From Labrenzia sp. OB1 (GTDB taxonomy: Bacteria; Pseudomonadota; Alphaproteobacteria; Rhizobiales; Stappiaceae): 64,000 nucleotides of DNA. The stretch's first letter is position 1; each line of letters starts with the position of its first letter. The notes under the pieces are model-generated. The model saw only the letters and a program-made list of their open reading frames with translations, ran no database searches and was not told where the DNA came from. Of this stretch, positions 52,200 to 62,089 are shown in pieces. Where the stretch lies: positions 186,001 to 250,000 of the forward strand of contig NZ_JSEP01000004.1 in the NCBI RefSeq assembly GCF_001624695.1, read 5' to 3'. Position numbers and translations under genes: made by a program.

Positions 52200-52721
52200 A
52201 TGCTTGGTTTGTTTGGAAGTCCCTCATTAAGGGAGCCGGAATTCATTTCGGAACTCAGAGCTGTCGAAACGGAAGACCGACTGCGCTTGAAGACCGCCGG
52301 CCTGCTGGAAGCCGCCGGGCTGGAAATCCGTGACACCAACACACCGACAGAGTTTGCCGCCGCGGCCACTGTCGCGATCATGAGGCTGGTGCTCACGACA
52401 GCCGATCGCGATTTCGACGACCTGTCTTACGAAAACCGGTTCGTGACCGGCCTCTTCGGGTTTCTCATTGCACATGATCTGTCGCGGCGAACCAATGCGG
52501 ATCTGGGTGTCGTGCTGGGCATTGCCGGTCTCGATCTCTTCTCGCGGGAGGAAATCGATCAGATCTATACTCTCGGCAAGTCCTACCGGCGCCTGCGTCA
52601 GCATCGCCAGATCCATCTGGCGTTGCGCGAGGTCATCAACGGCTTCCTCGCGCATCCCGGTGCGGATACTCTGGACGACCTTGCCGGCGTATATCAATTG
52701 TGTCTGCGCGGAGACGGCTAG
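52200..52721 (+). CDS. Conserved hypothetical protein, helical
   Basis: A 173-residue protein I do not recognise with confidence. It is mainly helical and has no signal peptide or membrane segment. An acidic-aromatic segment (ADRDFDDLSYENRFVTGLFG) is followed by hydrophobic stretches (LGIAGLDLFSREEIDQIYTL) and basic helices (SYRRLRQHRQIHLALREVI). The ribosome site GGAAGGA precedes ATG 52200. It lies between msrA and an outer-membrane barrel gene on the other strand, with no operon partner. Confidence 0.6.
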   Translation: MLGLFGSPSLREPEFISELRAVETEDRLRLKTAGLLEAAGLEIRDTNTPTEFAAAATVAIMRLVLTTADRDFDDLSYENRFVTGLFGFLIAHDLSRRTNADLGVVLGIAGLDLFSREEIDQIYTLGKSYRRLRQHRQIHLALREVINGFLAHPGADTLDDLAGVYQLCLRGDG

Positions 52722-52884
52722 AGAACATCCATCAAATTACCCAATATTTGGTGGTTGTGCCCCAGATCATGTTGCGTTGCTCTGAATTCAGAGATCACCC
52801 GAACGGATATGCAAGGCAAACGGTGCCTCGGGCGCCCTTCTGAAACAATCAATCCGCTTGAAGCGGCAGCTCTGGAATCAGCGA

Positions 52885-53601
52885 TCAGTAGCGGTAGCCA
52901 AGGCCGACATTGAACACGTCGATATTGTTGCTTGCCGTCATCACCGTCGAAAGCTCATTCATATTGAACTGGATCTCGTCAAACCGGAAGTGCTTGTAGT
53001 CCGCGCGCGCGAAAAATCCGTCGTTGATACGGGCTTCGACCCCGCCCCCGAGCACCAGTGCGAGGGCTGTCTTGGAATAGGAGGATTCCAGCATGCGCGC
53101 CGCTGGCGGCGTAAACAAATCGTCTTCGGCGAGCATGGCGCGTGTCTCGTGGCCCACCTGAAGTCGGCCGTAGCCGAGGCCGGCGGAAACATACGGCATG
53201 AACCTCCCGGCATCGAAGCCGAGACGAACAGTCCCCGAACTCAGCCACTTGCCCTGCACGGAAAGATCTTTCGACGCGTCGCTGCGAAAATTGGTGATCA
53301 TGCCCTCCAGATGAGCGCCCAATATCAACTGGTCGAACTGATGATCATAGCCGATCGAACCGCCGAATGCCCCGGACCGTTCAAAATTGCTCTCTTTGTT
53401 GGTGTTATATCTGGACTCTGCGGTTCCCGAAACGTTCAGAAACGCGCCTCCGGCAAAGAGGACGCCGCTGAAGCCGGACCAGCCGGAGCGTTCCAGGCGA
53501 AGGTGTTCCACTGTGCCGAAATTGGCGACAGGCACGTCCGCGGCCAAGGCGGTGACAGTAGAGCCAAGAAGAAACAATCCGACAACGGATATGATGCGCA
53601 T
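52885..53601 (-). CDS. Outer-membrane beta-barrel protein, Omp25/OmpA-barrel type
   Basis: A 238-residue protein with an N-terminal signal peptide (about 1-20, cleavage after ALAAD) and alternating beta-strand sequence. Examples are GAFGGSIGYDHQFDQLILGA, FMPYVSAGLGYGRLQVG and FFARADYKHFRFDEIQF. It ends in the C-terminal aromatic signature NVGLGYRY, as expected for insertion by BamA. It probably forms an eight-strand barrel as in rhizobial and Brucella Omp25-type proteins. GGGGG lies 11 bases before ATG 53601. It stands between an unknown gene and recQ. Confidence 0.82.
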   Translation of the reverse strand: MRIISVVGLFLLGSTVTALAADVPVANFGTVEHLRLERSGWSGFSGVLFAGGAFLNVSGTAESRYNTNKESNFERSGAFGGSIGYDHQFDQLILGAHLEGMITNFRSDASKDLSVQGKWLSSGTVRLGFDAGRFMPYVSAGLGYGRLQVGHETRAMLAEDDLFTPPAARMLESSYSKTALALVLGGGVEARINDGFFARADYKHFRFDEIQFNMNELSTVMTASNNIDVFNVGLGYRY

Positions 53602-53679
53602 TTGTAAACCCCCGCGAAAGATCAGCCTGGGTCTTTCATATCGCTAAAAGGGTCAATGCTTCGTTAAGGTTAATAATCT

Positions 53680-55569
<1,890 letters not shown>

Positions 55570-55674
55570 GGGGCAGCGGGTTCCTTTGAGTTTCCCGAAC
55601 CATGTCCTATTCGCGCCGGAAGGGCAATCTTCGCCTGTGGATGATCCCGGTGTTGGCCGGGGAAAACGAATTTT

Positions 55675-56571
55675 CTAAAATTCCGCGTCCGGATCGCTGG
55701 CCAGGGTCTCGGCGCAATGGATGCGCATCTGCTCCGTCAGCTCGCCAAGGTCGCCCTGCAACCGTTCGGGCCGGATGGGCTTGCCGAAATGCACGTTGAA
55801 TTTGGCGTTTTTCTTGTTGAGTAGCTCATTGAAGACCGTCATGTCCCGCAACTCGGTCGACACGCGGGCGAGGAAATAGAAAAGACCGGAATTGCGCCCG
55901 CCCATGTGCATGGGGATGATCGGCGCCTTGTTCTTGCGGGCGAGCGCCAGCGCGGAGCTCATCCACGGGCGTTCGGTCAGTTTGCCGCCATGCCAGTAGG
56001 CAAGCCGGCCGGAAGGAAACAGCACCACCACCCGTTCCTTGCTGAAGGCGGAGGAGGCGATTTTCAGCGTTTCCTTGGATTTTTCCCGGCTCTTGAAGTC
56101 CGCCCGCCATTCGACAGGGATGATCATCTCGGCTAGGCGCGGGTTGATGCGGATGGCATCGCGATTGGCGAATATCGCCAGATCGTCGCGCCGGGCCTTG
56201 ATCGCGTCATAAAGAACGATGCCGTCGGCGATGCCGGTCGGATGGTTGGAGACCAGCACGACAGGACCTTCGCTCGGCACGCGGTCGAGGCCGAGTGTCG
56301 TGACGTCCAGCTTCAAAAGGTTGCTCAGATGGGAAAAAACGTCGAGCGCGTCCATCGGGGCGATCGTATCGGCCATGCTCACCGCGGACTTGTAGCGCAA
56401 AAAATTGTGCGCGAAGGGTCTGATGAACGGCCACCAGGGGCTCGCCATCACAAGTTTTCCGCGCTCCGCGATCAGAACATCGACAATATGCGGCTCGGTA
56501 AGCTGGCGCTGGGAAGCAGACTGGAGGCATGCCGACGGAGTATCCGTCGTCTGATCTGTCGTCCTCACCAT
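55675..56571 (-). CDS. PlsC-type acyltransferase, phospholipid/lipid metabolism
   Basis: A 298-residue protein of the glycerolipid acyltransferase family. The catalytic NHx4D motif reads VSNHPTGIADGIV (about residues 107-119), with substrate-binding FPSGRLAYWHGGKLTERPW (about 185-203). RPFAHNFLRYKSAV and PIRPERLQG flank these, and the N-terminus is long and without a signal peptide. The group resembles hemolysin-related acyltransferases and OlsA-type enzymes of Rhizobiales, so an ornithine-lipid or lysophosphatidic acid role is possible; no partner gene such as olsB is adjacent. AGAGGT precedes ATG 56571. recQ starts about 105 bases after its stop, on the same strand. Confidence 0.82.
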   Translation of the reverse strand: MVRTTDQTTDTPSACLQSASQRQLTEPHIVDVLIAERGKLVMASPWWPFIRPFAHNFLRYKSAVSMADTIAPMDALDVFSHLSNLLKLDVTTLGLDRVPSEGPVVLVSNHPTGIADGIVLYDAIKARRDDLAIFANRDAIRINPRLAEMIIPVEWRADFKSREKSKETLKIASSAFSKERVVVLFPSGRLAYWHGGKLTERPWMSSALALARKNKAPIIPMHMGGRNSGLFYFLARVSTELRDMTVFNELLNKKNAKFNVHFGKPIRPERLQGDLGELTEQMRIHCAETLASDPDAEF

Positions 56572-56686
56572 GTACCTCTGCCTACCAAAAAACCACTTTA
56601 CTCTTTTGCATCGTTAACGAAATCGGCTCACTGGTGCAAATGCTCCTTGGACTATTTTCAGTGGTGGCCCTGCCCGGGAGCGTCCG

Positions 56687-57064
56687 TCAGCTCCACAGGG
56701 AACTGGTGAACAGCGCCACGATTGTCAGGAATGATGCCGTCCAGGCAAGGGAGCGCGGGTTGGCCCGTCCGGCCCAGTAACAGGCGACGTAGATGACCCT
56801 GAGGGCGATGAACAGGACGGCGAGACGGTCTATCCAGCCCGGGTCTCCCCCCTGACTCATGGCAACGAATACAGCGACGGCGAAAAACGGGAAAGCTTCA
56901 AATCCATTGGCCTGGGCGCCTTGCGCCCGCGCCCGGAAACCCTGCCGCCAATAGTCCTGATCTCTCGGGTTGGCATTATCGAAGTCCTTGCTCAGTTTGG
57001 CTGGAAATACGGACAGGACGGGCAGGATCGCGGCAATCAGCACACACCACAAGGCGATCGGCAT
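56687..57064 (-). CDS. MAPEG-family membrane protein
   Basis: A 125-residue protein with about four membrane helices (residues 5-23, 50-72, 80-98 and 105-122). The MAPEG pattern GFRARAQGAQANGFEAFPFF, in which the Asn-x-x-Glu (NGFE) pair is conserved, lies at about residues 43-62. MAPEG proteins include glutathione transferase-like enzymes; the bacterial YecN-type relatives have no defined substrate. GAGGAAAG precedes ATG 57064. It lies on the minus strand, 115 bases from the acyltransferase start. Confidence 0.85.
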   Translation of the reverse strand: MPIALWCVLIAAILPVLSVFPAKLSKDFDNANPRDQDYWRQGFRARAQGAQANGFEAFPFFAVAVFVAMSQGGDPGWIDRLAVLFIALRVIYVACYWAGRANPRSLAWTASFLTIVALFTSSLWS

Positions 57065-57352
57065 AGTTCTTTCCTCAGTCTGAAAGGCCGTAAAATCGGC
57101 CGGTGAAGGATATATCCTGACAGAGATTCAGGTTGAAGTCCCCCTGTGCAAGGCCAGGAAATGGCCGCACGGGTTTCCGTTGGGTGCGCTTGGCGCATAT
57201 CCGCATTATATGAGGCCTTGACCTGAGGCTGATCCTGATGAAGGTCGAAAAAGCCGGTTCCATTGGACAAATTCCCGGGATTTTGGATTTTCGACAAATT
57301 CTGGGCTAAGGATGCGTTCATTGTGGACCGGAAGGTGAGGGACTGATTCGTC

Positions 57353-57880
57353 ATGATGCGCGCGGGAAAACTTGTTTTGGTCTTGGGACTGGTTGTTCTG
57401 GCAGCCGGATGCCAGCGGTTTTCCGGAGGCCGGAATTACGCAGCGCCGTTGCCCGCGACCCCGACCACGCCGGTCGGCGCCGGAACTCTGGCCCCGCTTG
57501 ATCCCAATGCGCCGCCGGTCGGAACCGCCGGACTGGACCCGTCTGCAGCCCCGACGGATCTCGCCAGCAACCCTGTTGCCGCGCCGTCCGGCGCCCAGGA
57601 AGTCGGCAGGACGGATCTTCTCGGCGGCTGGGAATTGGCCTCCGCCGGTGAGAATTGCAAGGCCTTCATGACCCTGACGACATGGTCCGGCGGCTACCGT
57701 GCGAATACCAGAGGTTGCGCATCCCCCGCCCTGACAGGCATCGCTGCCTGGGACCTTAACGGCAATCAGGTGGTCCTGAAGGACGGTGCCGGCGTGATCG
57801 CCGCACAGCTCTATTCCAGCGCTCCCGGGCGGTTCGACGGTCAGACCTCCACCGGATTGCCGATCTCCCTCTACCGTTAA
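57353..57880 (+). CDS. Lipoprotein with protease-inhibitor (AprI/Inh) domain, Omp19-like
   Basis: A 175-residue lipoprotein. The signal peptide ends in a lipobox (LAAGC, with lipidated Cys20). A Pro/Ala-rich linker follows (about 30-85), then a domain of about 85 residues starting LLGGWELASAGENCKAFMTL and ending SAPGRFDGQTSTGLPISLYR. This is the layout and C-terminal signature of Brucella Omp19, an outer-membrane lipoprotein that inhibits proteases, and of the AprI/Inh family. Two Cys of the domain (GENC and TRGC) may form a disulfide. The start is ATG 57353; a second ATG follows directly. The 288-base gap upstream contains no gene. Confidence 0.85.
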   Translation: MMRAGKLVLVLGLVVLAAGCQRFSGGRNYAAPLPATPTTPVGAGTLAPLDPNAPPVGTAGLDPSAAPTDLASNPVAAPSGAQEVGRTDLLGGWELASAGENCKAFMTLTTWSGGYRANTRGCASPALTGIAAWDLNGNQVVLKDGAGVIAAQLYSSAPGRFDGQTSTGLPISLYR

Positions 57881-57956
57881 CAAGCATCGGTATTTTTTAC
57901 TGGACAATGCTCGTTATAGGTGTACATTTTGCGCAGCTAACGGAAAGGCTGTGCGA

Positions 57957-58736
57957 ATGTCAAAATATGAACCGTTACGGGAACATCTGGCGCGTCTTGA
58001 GGATGTCGTCTGGGCTGCGAAGCTGAATGAGGTCGAACAGATTATCGGGACCTCGCTTCCCAAAAGCGCCCGGGAACATCGCACATGGTGGGCCAATTCC
58101 GGTGGCAGCCTGGTTCATCAGAATGCCTGGCTCGACGCTGGCTGGCGGGTGGAGCGCACGGACCTGATGCGCGACGTGATCGTTTTCAGGCGCCTCAGGA
58201 TCGGCGGCACAGTGATCGCCGGTCAATCGGTCCGAACGGAACAAACCGTTAAAAATCCCCAACGCCTTGCGGAAAAGCGACTGGCGAAGGAATTGGCGGG
58301 ATTGCGGCAGCCGACCACAGTGACGCTTCGTTCCGAATGGGTCACGCTTGGCGATGTTCACAGAACACCCTGCTCGAGCGGGTCCATTCCGTCTGACGCC
58401 GGTGTGCTGCGGTTTGCTGCGATGGATGGGGATGATGTCGTTACGGTCGTTGTCGCGGCCCGCTCCGTCCTGCAGGTCTACCGGAGCCTGCGTTTGCGCA
58501 CCATGGGTCAGGAAAAGAGCGACGACAGCGGCCTGGGGTCCGCGCTGCTGGAAAAAACCGGCTTCGACCCCAAGGCCCCGATCGAATGCGATCTCGTCAA
58601 GCCCGGGAACGCCTGGCTCCTGACCGATGGCCGCGGCCGCAAAGCCAATCTTGACGACACGGACGAACGCCAGCTCGTCGCCCAGCTGCTCTACATCCAG
58701 GAACTGCAGAACGGTCGCAAATCGGTGCTGATGTAG
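57957..58736 (+). CDS. Two-part hypothetical protein with N-terminal DUF7662-like domain
   Basis: A 259-residue protein. The N-terminal 70 residues (MSKYEPLREHLARLEDVVWA, then EQIIGTSLPKSAREHRTWWA and AGWRVERTDLM) match a domain seen in many bacterial proteins of unknown function (I believe DUF7662), usually alone or fused. The remaining 180 residues (TVTLRSEWVTLGDVHRTPCS; GVLRFAAMDGDDVVTVVVAA) are probably mixed alpha/beta and I do not recognise them. They may be an enzymatic or nucleic-acid-related partner domain. ATG 57957 follows GGAAAGG. A weak promoter (TGGACA, 57901-57906; TACATT, 57923-57928; 16-base spacer) lies upstream. Confidence 0.65.
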   Translation: MSKYEPLREHLARLEDVVWAAKLNEVEQIIGTSLPKSAREHRTWWANSGGSLVHQNAWLDAGWRVERTDLMRDVIVFRRLRIGGTVIAGQSVRTEQTVKNPQRLAEKRLAKELAGLRQPTTVTLRSEWVTLGDVHRTPCSSGSIPSDAGVLRFAAMDGDDVVTVVVAARSVLQVYRSLRLRTMGQEKSDDSGLGSALLEKTGFDPKAPIECDLVKPGNAWLLTDGRGRKANLDDTDERQLVAQLLYIQELQNGRKSVLM

Positions 58737-58860
58737 CGCTGAAATTCCCGAAGGTTCTTGCGTCTTATTTGTTTCCGCAAGAAACGGAGGAAAGGACCTT
58801 ACCTGAGACACAAGAGCCGTTGCAGCGGGCGCCGTTCAAGAGAAGAGCGGTTGTTTCCAC

Positions 58861-59205
58861 TCAGGCGGGATACGCCGCGGTGATGATGATCTCTACCTTG
58901 AGATCTGAACGCGCCAGCTTCGCCTCCCCACAGGCTCTGGCCGGGGCGTGTCCTTCCGGAACCCAGGCGTCCCAGACCGAATTCATCTCGTCGAAATCCG
59001 ATATATCGGCAAGCCAGACGATGGCCTGCAGGATTTGGGTGCGGGACGATCCGGCTTTTTTCAGCAGCGCGTCGACCCGCGACAGGCAATCGCGGGTCTG
59101 CTCCGCGACGTTCTGGCCCTCTCCGACCTGACCGCAGAGATAGGCGACACCGTTGTGCTTGACGATCTTGCTCATACGCGTGCCGGTTTCGAGGCGCTCG
59201 ATCAT
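58861..59205 (-). CDS. RidA-family imine deaminase
   Basis: A 114-residue RidA/YjgF protein, which hydrolyses reactive enamine/imine intermediates to keto acids and ammonia. It has the family pattern IVKHNGVAYLCGQVGEGQNV, the ILQAIVWLADISDFDEMNSV helix-strand, and the C-terminal APARACGEAKLARSDLKVEI with the active-site Arg. It starts with ATG 59205, which overlaps the stop of the flavoprotein gene by four bases (ATGA), so it is translated with it. This fits removal of the imine produced by the dehydrogenase. It is the last gene of the minus-strand operon. Confidence 0.9.
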   Translation of the reverse strand: MIERLETGTRMSKIVKHNGVAYLCGQVGEGQNVAEQTRDCLSRVDALLKKAGSSRTQILQAIVWLADISDFDEMNSVWDAWVPEGHAPARACGEAKLARSDLKVEIIITAAYPA

Positions 59206-60608
59206 TGGTCAGTTTCCTTTTCATCTTCAATTTGTCTGGCCAGTCCCGCCAGTTCACCAAGTGTGACAGGTTTTATGGGCGGGCGGATCCGAAAATAGCC
59301 GGTGTCCTGGGGTGACTGTCCGTTGGCCGCCGCGAGCAGCTCGGTCACCGTCAACCCGCAGTAACGCCCCTGGCAGGGACCCATGCCCGGCCGTCCGAAC
59401 GCCTTTGTCTGGTTCGGGCCGCGGCAGCCTATATTTGCGTATTTCCTGATGTCGCCGGCGGTGACTTCCTCGCAGCGGCAGATAATGGTTTCGTCCGCCG
59501 GTGACAGGGCTTCGCCAAAGGGCGGATAGGCCCGGTCGATGAACGGGCGCGCGGCCAGTTCTCTCCGCAAGCCGCGGCGCAAGGGCAGGGCAGCCGCGTC
59601 GCGTTCCGCCAGCGTTATCGCTCCTAGCTCACATGCTATCGCCAGGGCCGAAATCCTGCCTGCGATTGCAGCCGCATCAGCACCGCCGATACCAGCGCCG
59701 TCGCCGGCAATAAAAACTTGCGGGTGAGTTGTGTGGCCCCATTTGTCTTTTTCCGGAACGAAAGCGCGCTGCAGTTCGTTCCAATGGTGCGGAACGCCTA
59801 TAGACCGGGTTGTCTGCGTATTGGCAACGACACCGTGATGCAGGAGCACCGTGGAGCAGACCAGCCGCCGCTGCCGCCCGCCGGAGGTGAAGCGGATAGC
59901 CTCGACATGGTCCGTCCCTTCCAGCGCGATTGCGGAGGCGCCGGTGAAACGCTTCACGCCGGATGAACGAAGCTCCGACAACAGGCCAAGACCTTTGGCA
60001 AGCTGGCGCCAGCCCTGCACGGCTCCCGTCCCGTGGCGAAGGACGGCGGCAAGGATATTCGCCGCCGACTGGGTCTCCACAAGGGCAAGCGGCGGTGTGC
60101 CGGCCCGGCACATCTGCGTCGCAACGAGATAAAGCAGCGGCCCGCAGCCGGCAAGGACCGCGTTTTCGACGAGCATGCCGGACTGCTTGAGCAGGATCTG
60201 CGCGGCGCCCGCGGTCATTGCGCCGGGCAGGGTCCAGCCGGGCACGGGCATTGGCCGTTCCAGCGCGCCGGTGGCAATCAGCAGACACTTCCCGGTGATG
60301 AAGGAGGCCACGCCTTCGACCGTGTAGGCGACACGGGTGTTCCGCTCGATCTGCCAGACCGTCGCTCCCGATATATGATTGATGTCCGCATTCCTGAGAG
60401 CGCGGACCATATTCAGGCCCTTGCCGAAGTCCGGTCCGAGAATATCGCAGCGCGCCTTCGCGGCACGCTCCACGTCCCGGTAGATCTGCCCCCCTGCCTG
60501 TTTCTGCTCATCCAGCAATACCACGGAAAGACCCGCATCCGCCGCGGCGCGGGCGGCCGACATGCCGGCGGGACCGGCTCCGATCACAACGAGATCCGCT
60601 TCAGTCAT
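59202..60608 (-). CDS. FAD/NAD-linked dehydrogenase subunit with C-terminal [2Fe-2S] BFD-like domain
   Basis: A 468-residue flavoprotein: a pyridine nucleotide-disulfide oxidoreductase fold (VVIGAGPAGMSAARAAADAG, about residues 6-25; a second nucleotide region with IAGDGAGIGGADAAAIAG) followed by a BFD-like [2Fe-2S] domain (about 375-430; IICRCEEVTAGD and GMGPCQGRYCG give the four Cys). It matches the large subunit of opine/D-hydroxyproline-type dehydrogenases (HcnB, OoxA and LhpE groups). It overlaps the preceding small subunit by eight bases (60601-60608) and RidA by four, so the three are tightly coupled. The electron acceptor is not evident. Confidence 0.87.
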   Translation of the reverse strand: MTEADLVVIGAGPAGMSAARAAADAGLSVVLLDEQKQAGGQIYRDVERAAKARCDILGPDFGKGLNMVRALRNADINHISGATVWQIERNTRVAYTVEGVASFITGKCLLIATGALERPMPVPGWTLPGAMTAGAAQILLKQSGMLVENAVLAGCGPLLYLVATQMCRAGTPPLALVETQSAANILAAVLRHGTGAVQGWRQLAKGLGLLSELRSSGVKRFTGASAIALEGTDHVEAIRFTSGGRQRRLVCSTVLLHHGVVANTQTTRSIGVPHHWNELQRAFVPEKDKWGHTTHPQVFIAGDGAGIGGADAAAIAGRISALAIACELGAITLAERDAAALPLRRGLRRELAARPFIDRAYPPFGEALSPADETIICRCEEVTAGDIRKYANIGCRGPNQTKAFGRPGMGPCQGRYCGLTVTELLAAANGQSPQDTGYFRIRPPIKPVTLGELAGLARQIEDEKETDQ

Positions 60609-60906
60609 GCTCTGCCTCCCGCGCAGCGGGCCTTGAGATGCTCAGCCCCTCGCGCACCTCCGTCATGCAGGCCTGGCGGATGACACCGTCGATCTCGACC
60701 AGGCAGTCGAAGCAGGCGCCCATCATGCAGTAGGGATTGCGGGGCGCACCGGAAACCGGGGTGTAGCGAAAGGGGCCTGTGCCCGCGGCAAGCAGTTCCG
60801 CGGCAAGGTTGCCGCCCTCACAAAGCTGGTAATCGGTACCGGCAAAGGTCACGCGAACCTGCCGACCGCCGCCGGGAAGCTTACGCAATTGCGAAACGGT
60901 CTTCAT
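60601..60906 (-). CDS. Small [2Fe-2S] ferredoxin-like dehydrogenase subunit
   Basis: A 101-residue protein of the Fer2_4 type, with four Cys in CEGGN and PYCMMGACFDCLVEIDG plus RQACMTEV, as in small subunits of sarcosine/opine/hydroxyproline dehydrogenases (HcnA-like). It carries electrons between the two flavoproteins. ATG 60906 was chosen because GGAGGTG lies seven bases upstream, an excellent ribosome site. It overlaps the 3' end of the DadA-like gene by 26 bases and the next gene by eight. Confidence 0.88.
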   Translation of the reverse strand: MKTVSQLRKLPGGGRQVRVTFAGTDYQLCEGGNLAAELLAAGTGPFRYTPVSGAPRNPYCMMGACFDCLVEIDGVIRQACMTEVREGLSISRPAAREAEHD

Positions 60907-61981
60907 TGAACACCTCCAGATCGGGAGCATCCGGAGTTTCCTCCAGCCACTCCGGAATGAAACGCGCATGTGCTGCGGCCAGCGTGATGCCGCTGTGGCA
61001 GGTCACAAGATAGGCACCGGGCATTTCCGTGCTCTTCTGGTAGATTGGCAGCCCGTCCGGGGAGAGGATCCGCAATGCGCCCCAACTGCGCACAAGCTGC
61101 GCCTTGCCCAGCACGGGATAGGTTTCAACGGCGGTTGCGGCGAGGCCGGCAAGACCTTCCAAAGTGACCGTGTCGTCAAATCCGACTTCTTCGTTCGTCG
61201 CGCCGATCTGGACCCCGCCTTCCTCGACTTGACGCGCAATCAATGATGGCCGGTTCATGATCCTTGGCAGTTTCTCGGTGATCAGAACCTGCCCGCGCTG
61301 CGGACGTATCGGGGCCTTGAAGCCCATCTTCGGCCCGAGTTCGGTCGCACCGAGACCGGCCGAAAGAACGGTTTTAGCGGCCTCGACCGTCGTTCCGTCA
61401 CTGCATTCGAGCCAGAAGCTTCCATTCAAGCGGACCGACTTCACGGTCTTGCCGTTCAGGATGCGGCCACCGAGACGGCGCACATCGTCCGCCAGCGCCT
61501 TGAGCAGCTTCAGCGGATTGGCATGGCCGTCCTGATGATGAAGGATTGCTCCTGTGACCTTCGGCCCGATCTCCGGTTCTTCCTTGCGCAGCTCGTTGTG
61601 CCCGAGGATCTCATATGGATAGTCGCCGTTCAGTTTGGCTTTCAGCGTTTCGTATTTCCGGACGGTGTTGGCGAGTGTCTCCTCGGAAAAATGGAAGTCG
61701 TACCCCCCGTTTTGTTCGAGGCCGACTTCGTAACCGGTGTTGCCGCGAAGTTCGTCCGAGAAGGCCCGCCACGCCTTTACCGACTGCTGGGACCATTGCG
61801 CATAGCGCGGCTGGTTCATGCCCTTTGACTGGACCCATACCAGTCCGAAATTTCCCCGGGAAGCTCTGAAGCTTCCGTCATCGCCATCGATGACTGTCAC
61901 CGATCTGCCCCGATTGAGCAGACCCCAGGCGACAGAGAGCCCAACAACCCCCCCACCGATAATGGCGTAGTCCGATTCCAT
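60881..61981 (-). CDS. DadA-like FAD-dependent amine/amino-acid oxidoreductase subunit
   Basis: A 366-residue member of the DAO/GlpD-type fold: dinucleotide-binding YAIIGGGVVGLSVAWGLLNR (about residues 5-24), the FAD-contact SRGNFGLVWVQSKG, and the C-terminal GLPIYQKSTEMPGAYLVTCH near the substrate site. Together with the two downstream genes it forms a three-subunit dehydrogenase. Known relatives oxidise D-hydroxyproline, opines or N-methyl amino acids. ATG 61981 was chosen because family homology begins at MESDYAII; the frame extends 25 codons upstream without it. dctP is 108 bases upstream. Confidence 0.88.
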   Translation of the reverse strand: MESDYAIIGGGVVGLSVAWGLLNRGRSVTVIDGDDGSFRASRGNFGLVWVQSKGMNQPRYAQWSQQSVKAWRAFSDELRGNTGYEVGLEQNGGYDFHFSEETLANTVRKYETLKAKLNGDYPYEILGHNELRKEEPEIGPKVTGAILHHQDGHANPLKLLKALADDVRRLGGRILNGKTVKSVRLNGSFWLECSDGTTVEAAKTVLSAGLGATELGPKMGFKAPIRPQRGQVLITEKLPRIMNRPSLIARQVEEGGVQIGATNEEVGFDDTVTLEGLAGLAATAVETYPVLGKAQLVRSWGALRILSPDGLPIYQKSTEMPGAYLVTCHSGITLAAAHARFIPEWLEETPDAPDLEVFNEDRFAIA

Positions 61982-62009
61982 GATGTGTCTCACGCATGCG
62001 CTTGAAATT

Positions 62010-62036
62010 CCGGCCGGCAAACCTGTTGCCGGCCGG
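62010..62036 (-). promoter_or_regulatory. Strong hairpin between dctP and the DadA-like gene
   Basis: CCGGCCGGCAA (62010-62020) and TTGCCGGCCGG (62026-62036) are perfect 11-bp inverted repeats around a five-base loop. In the minus-strand transcript no U-run follows. It could protect the 3' end of dctP mRNA and so raise the binding protein above the downstream enzymes. Confidence 0.55.
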
Positions 62037-62064
62037 TCGGTGGCCTTTGGAAGCATGATTTTTC

Positions 62065-62081
62065 GCGTTCAAATTGAACGC
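62065..62081. promoter_or_regulatory. 17-bp operator-like palindrome between dctP and the DadA-like gene
   Basis: GCGTTCAA (62065-62072) and TTGAACGC (62074-62081) are perfect inverted half-sites with a one-base centre, just after the dctP stop. Its form and size suit a dimeric repressor site, although a small RNA hairpin is the other explanation. Confidence 0.4.
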
Positions 62082-62089
62082 AAAGCTCT

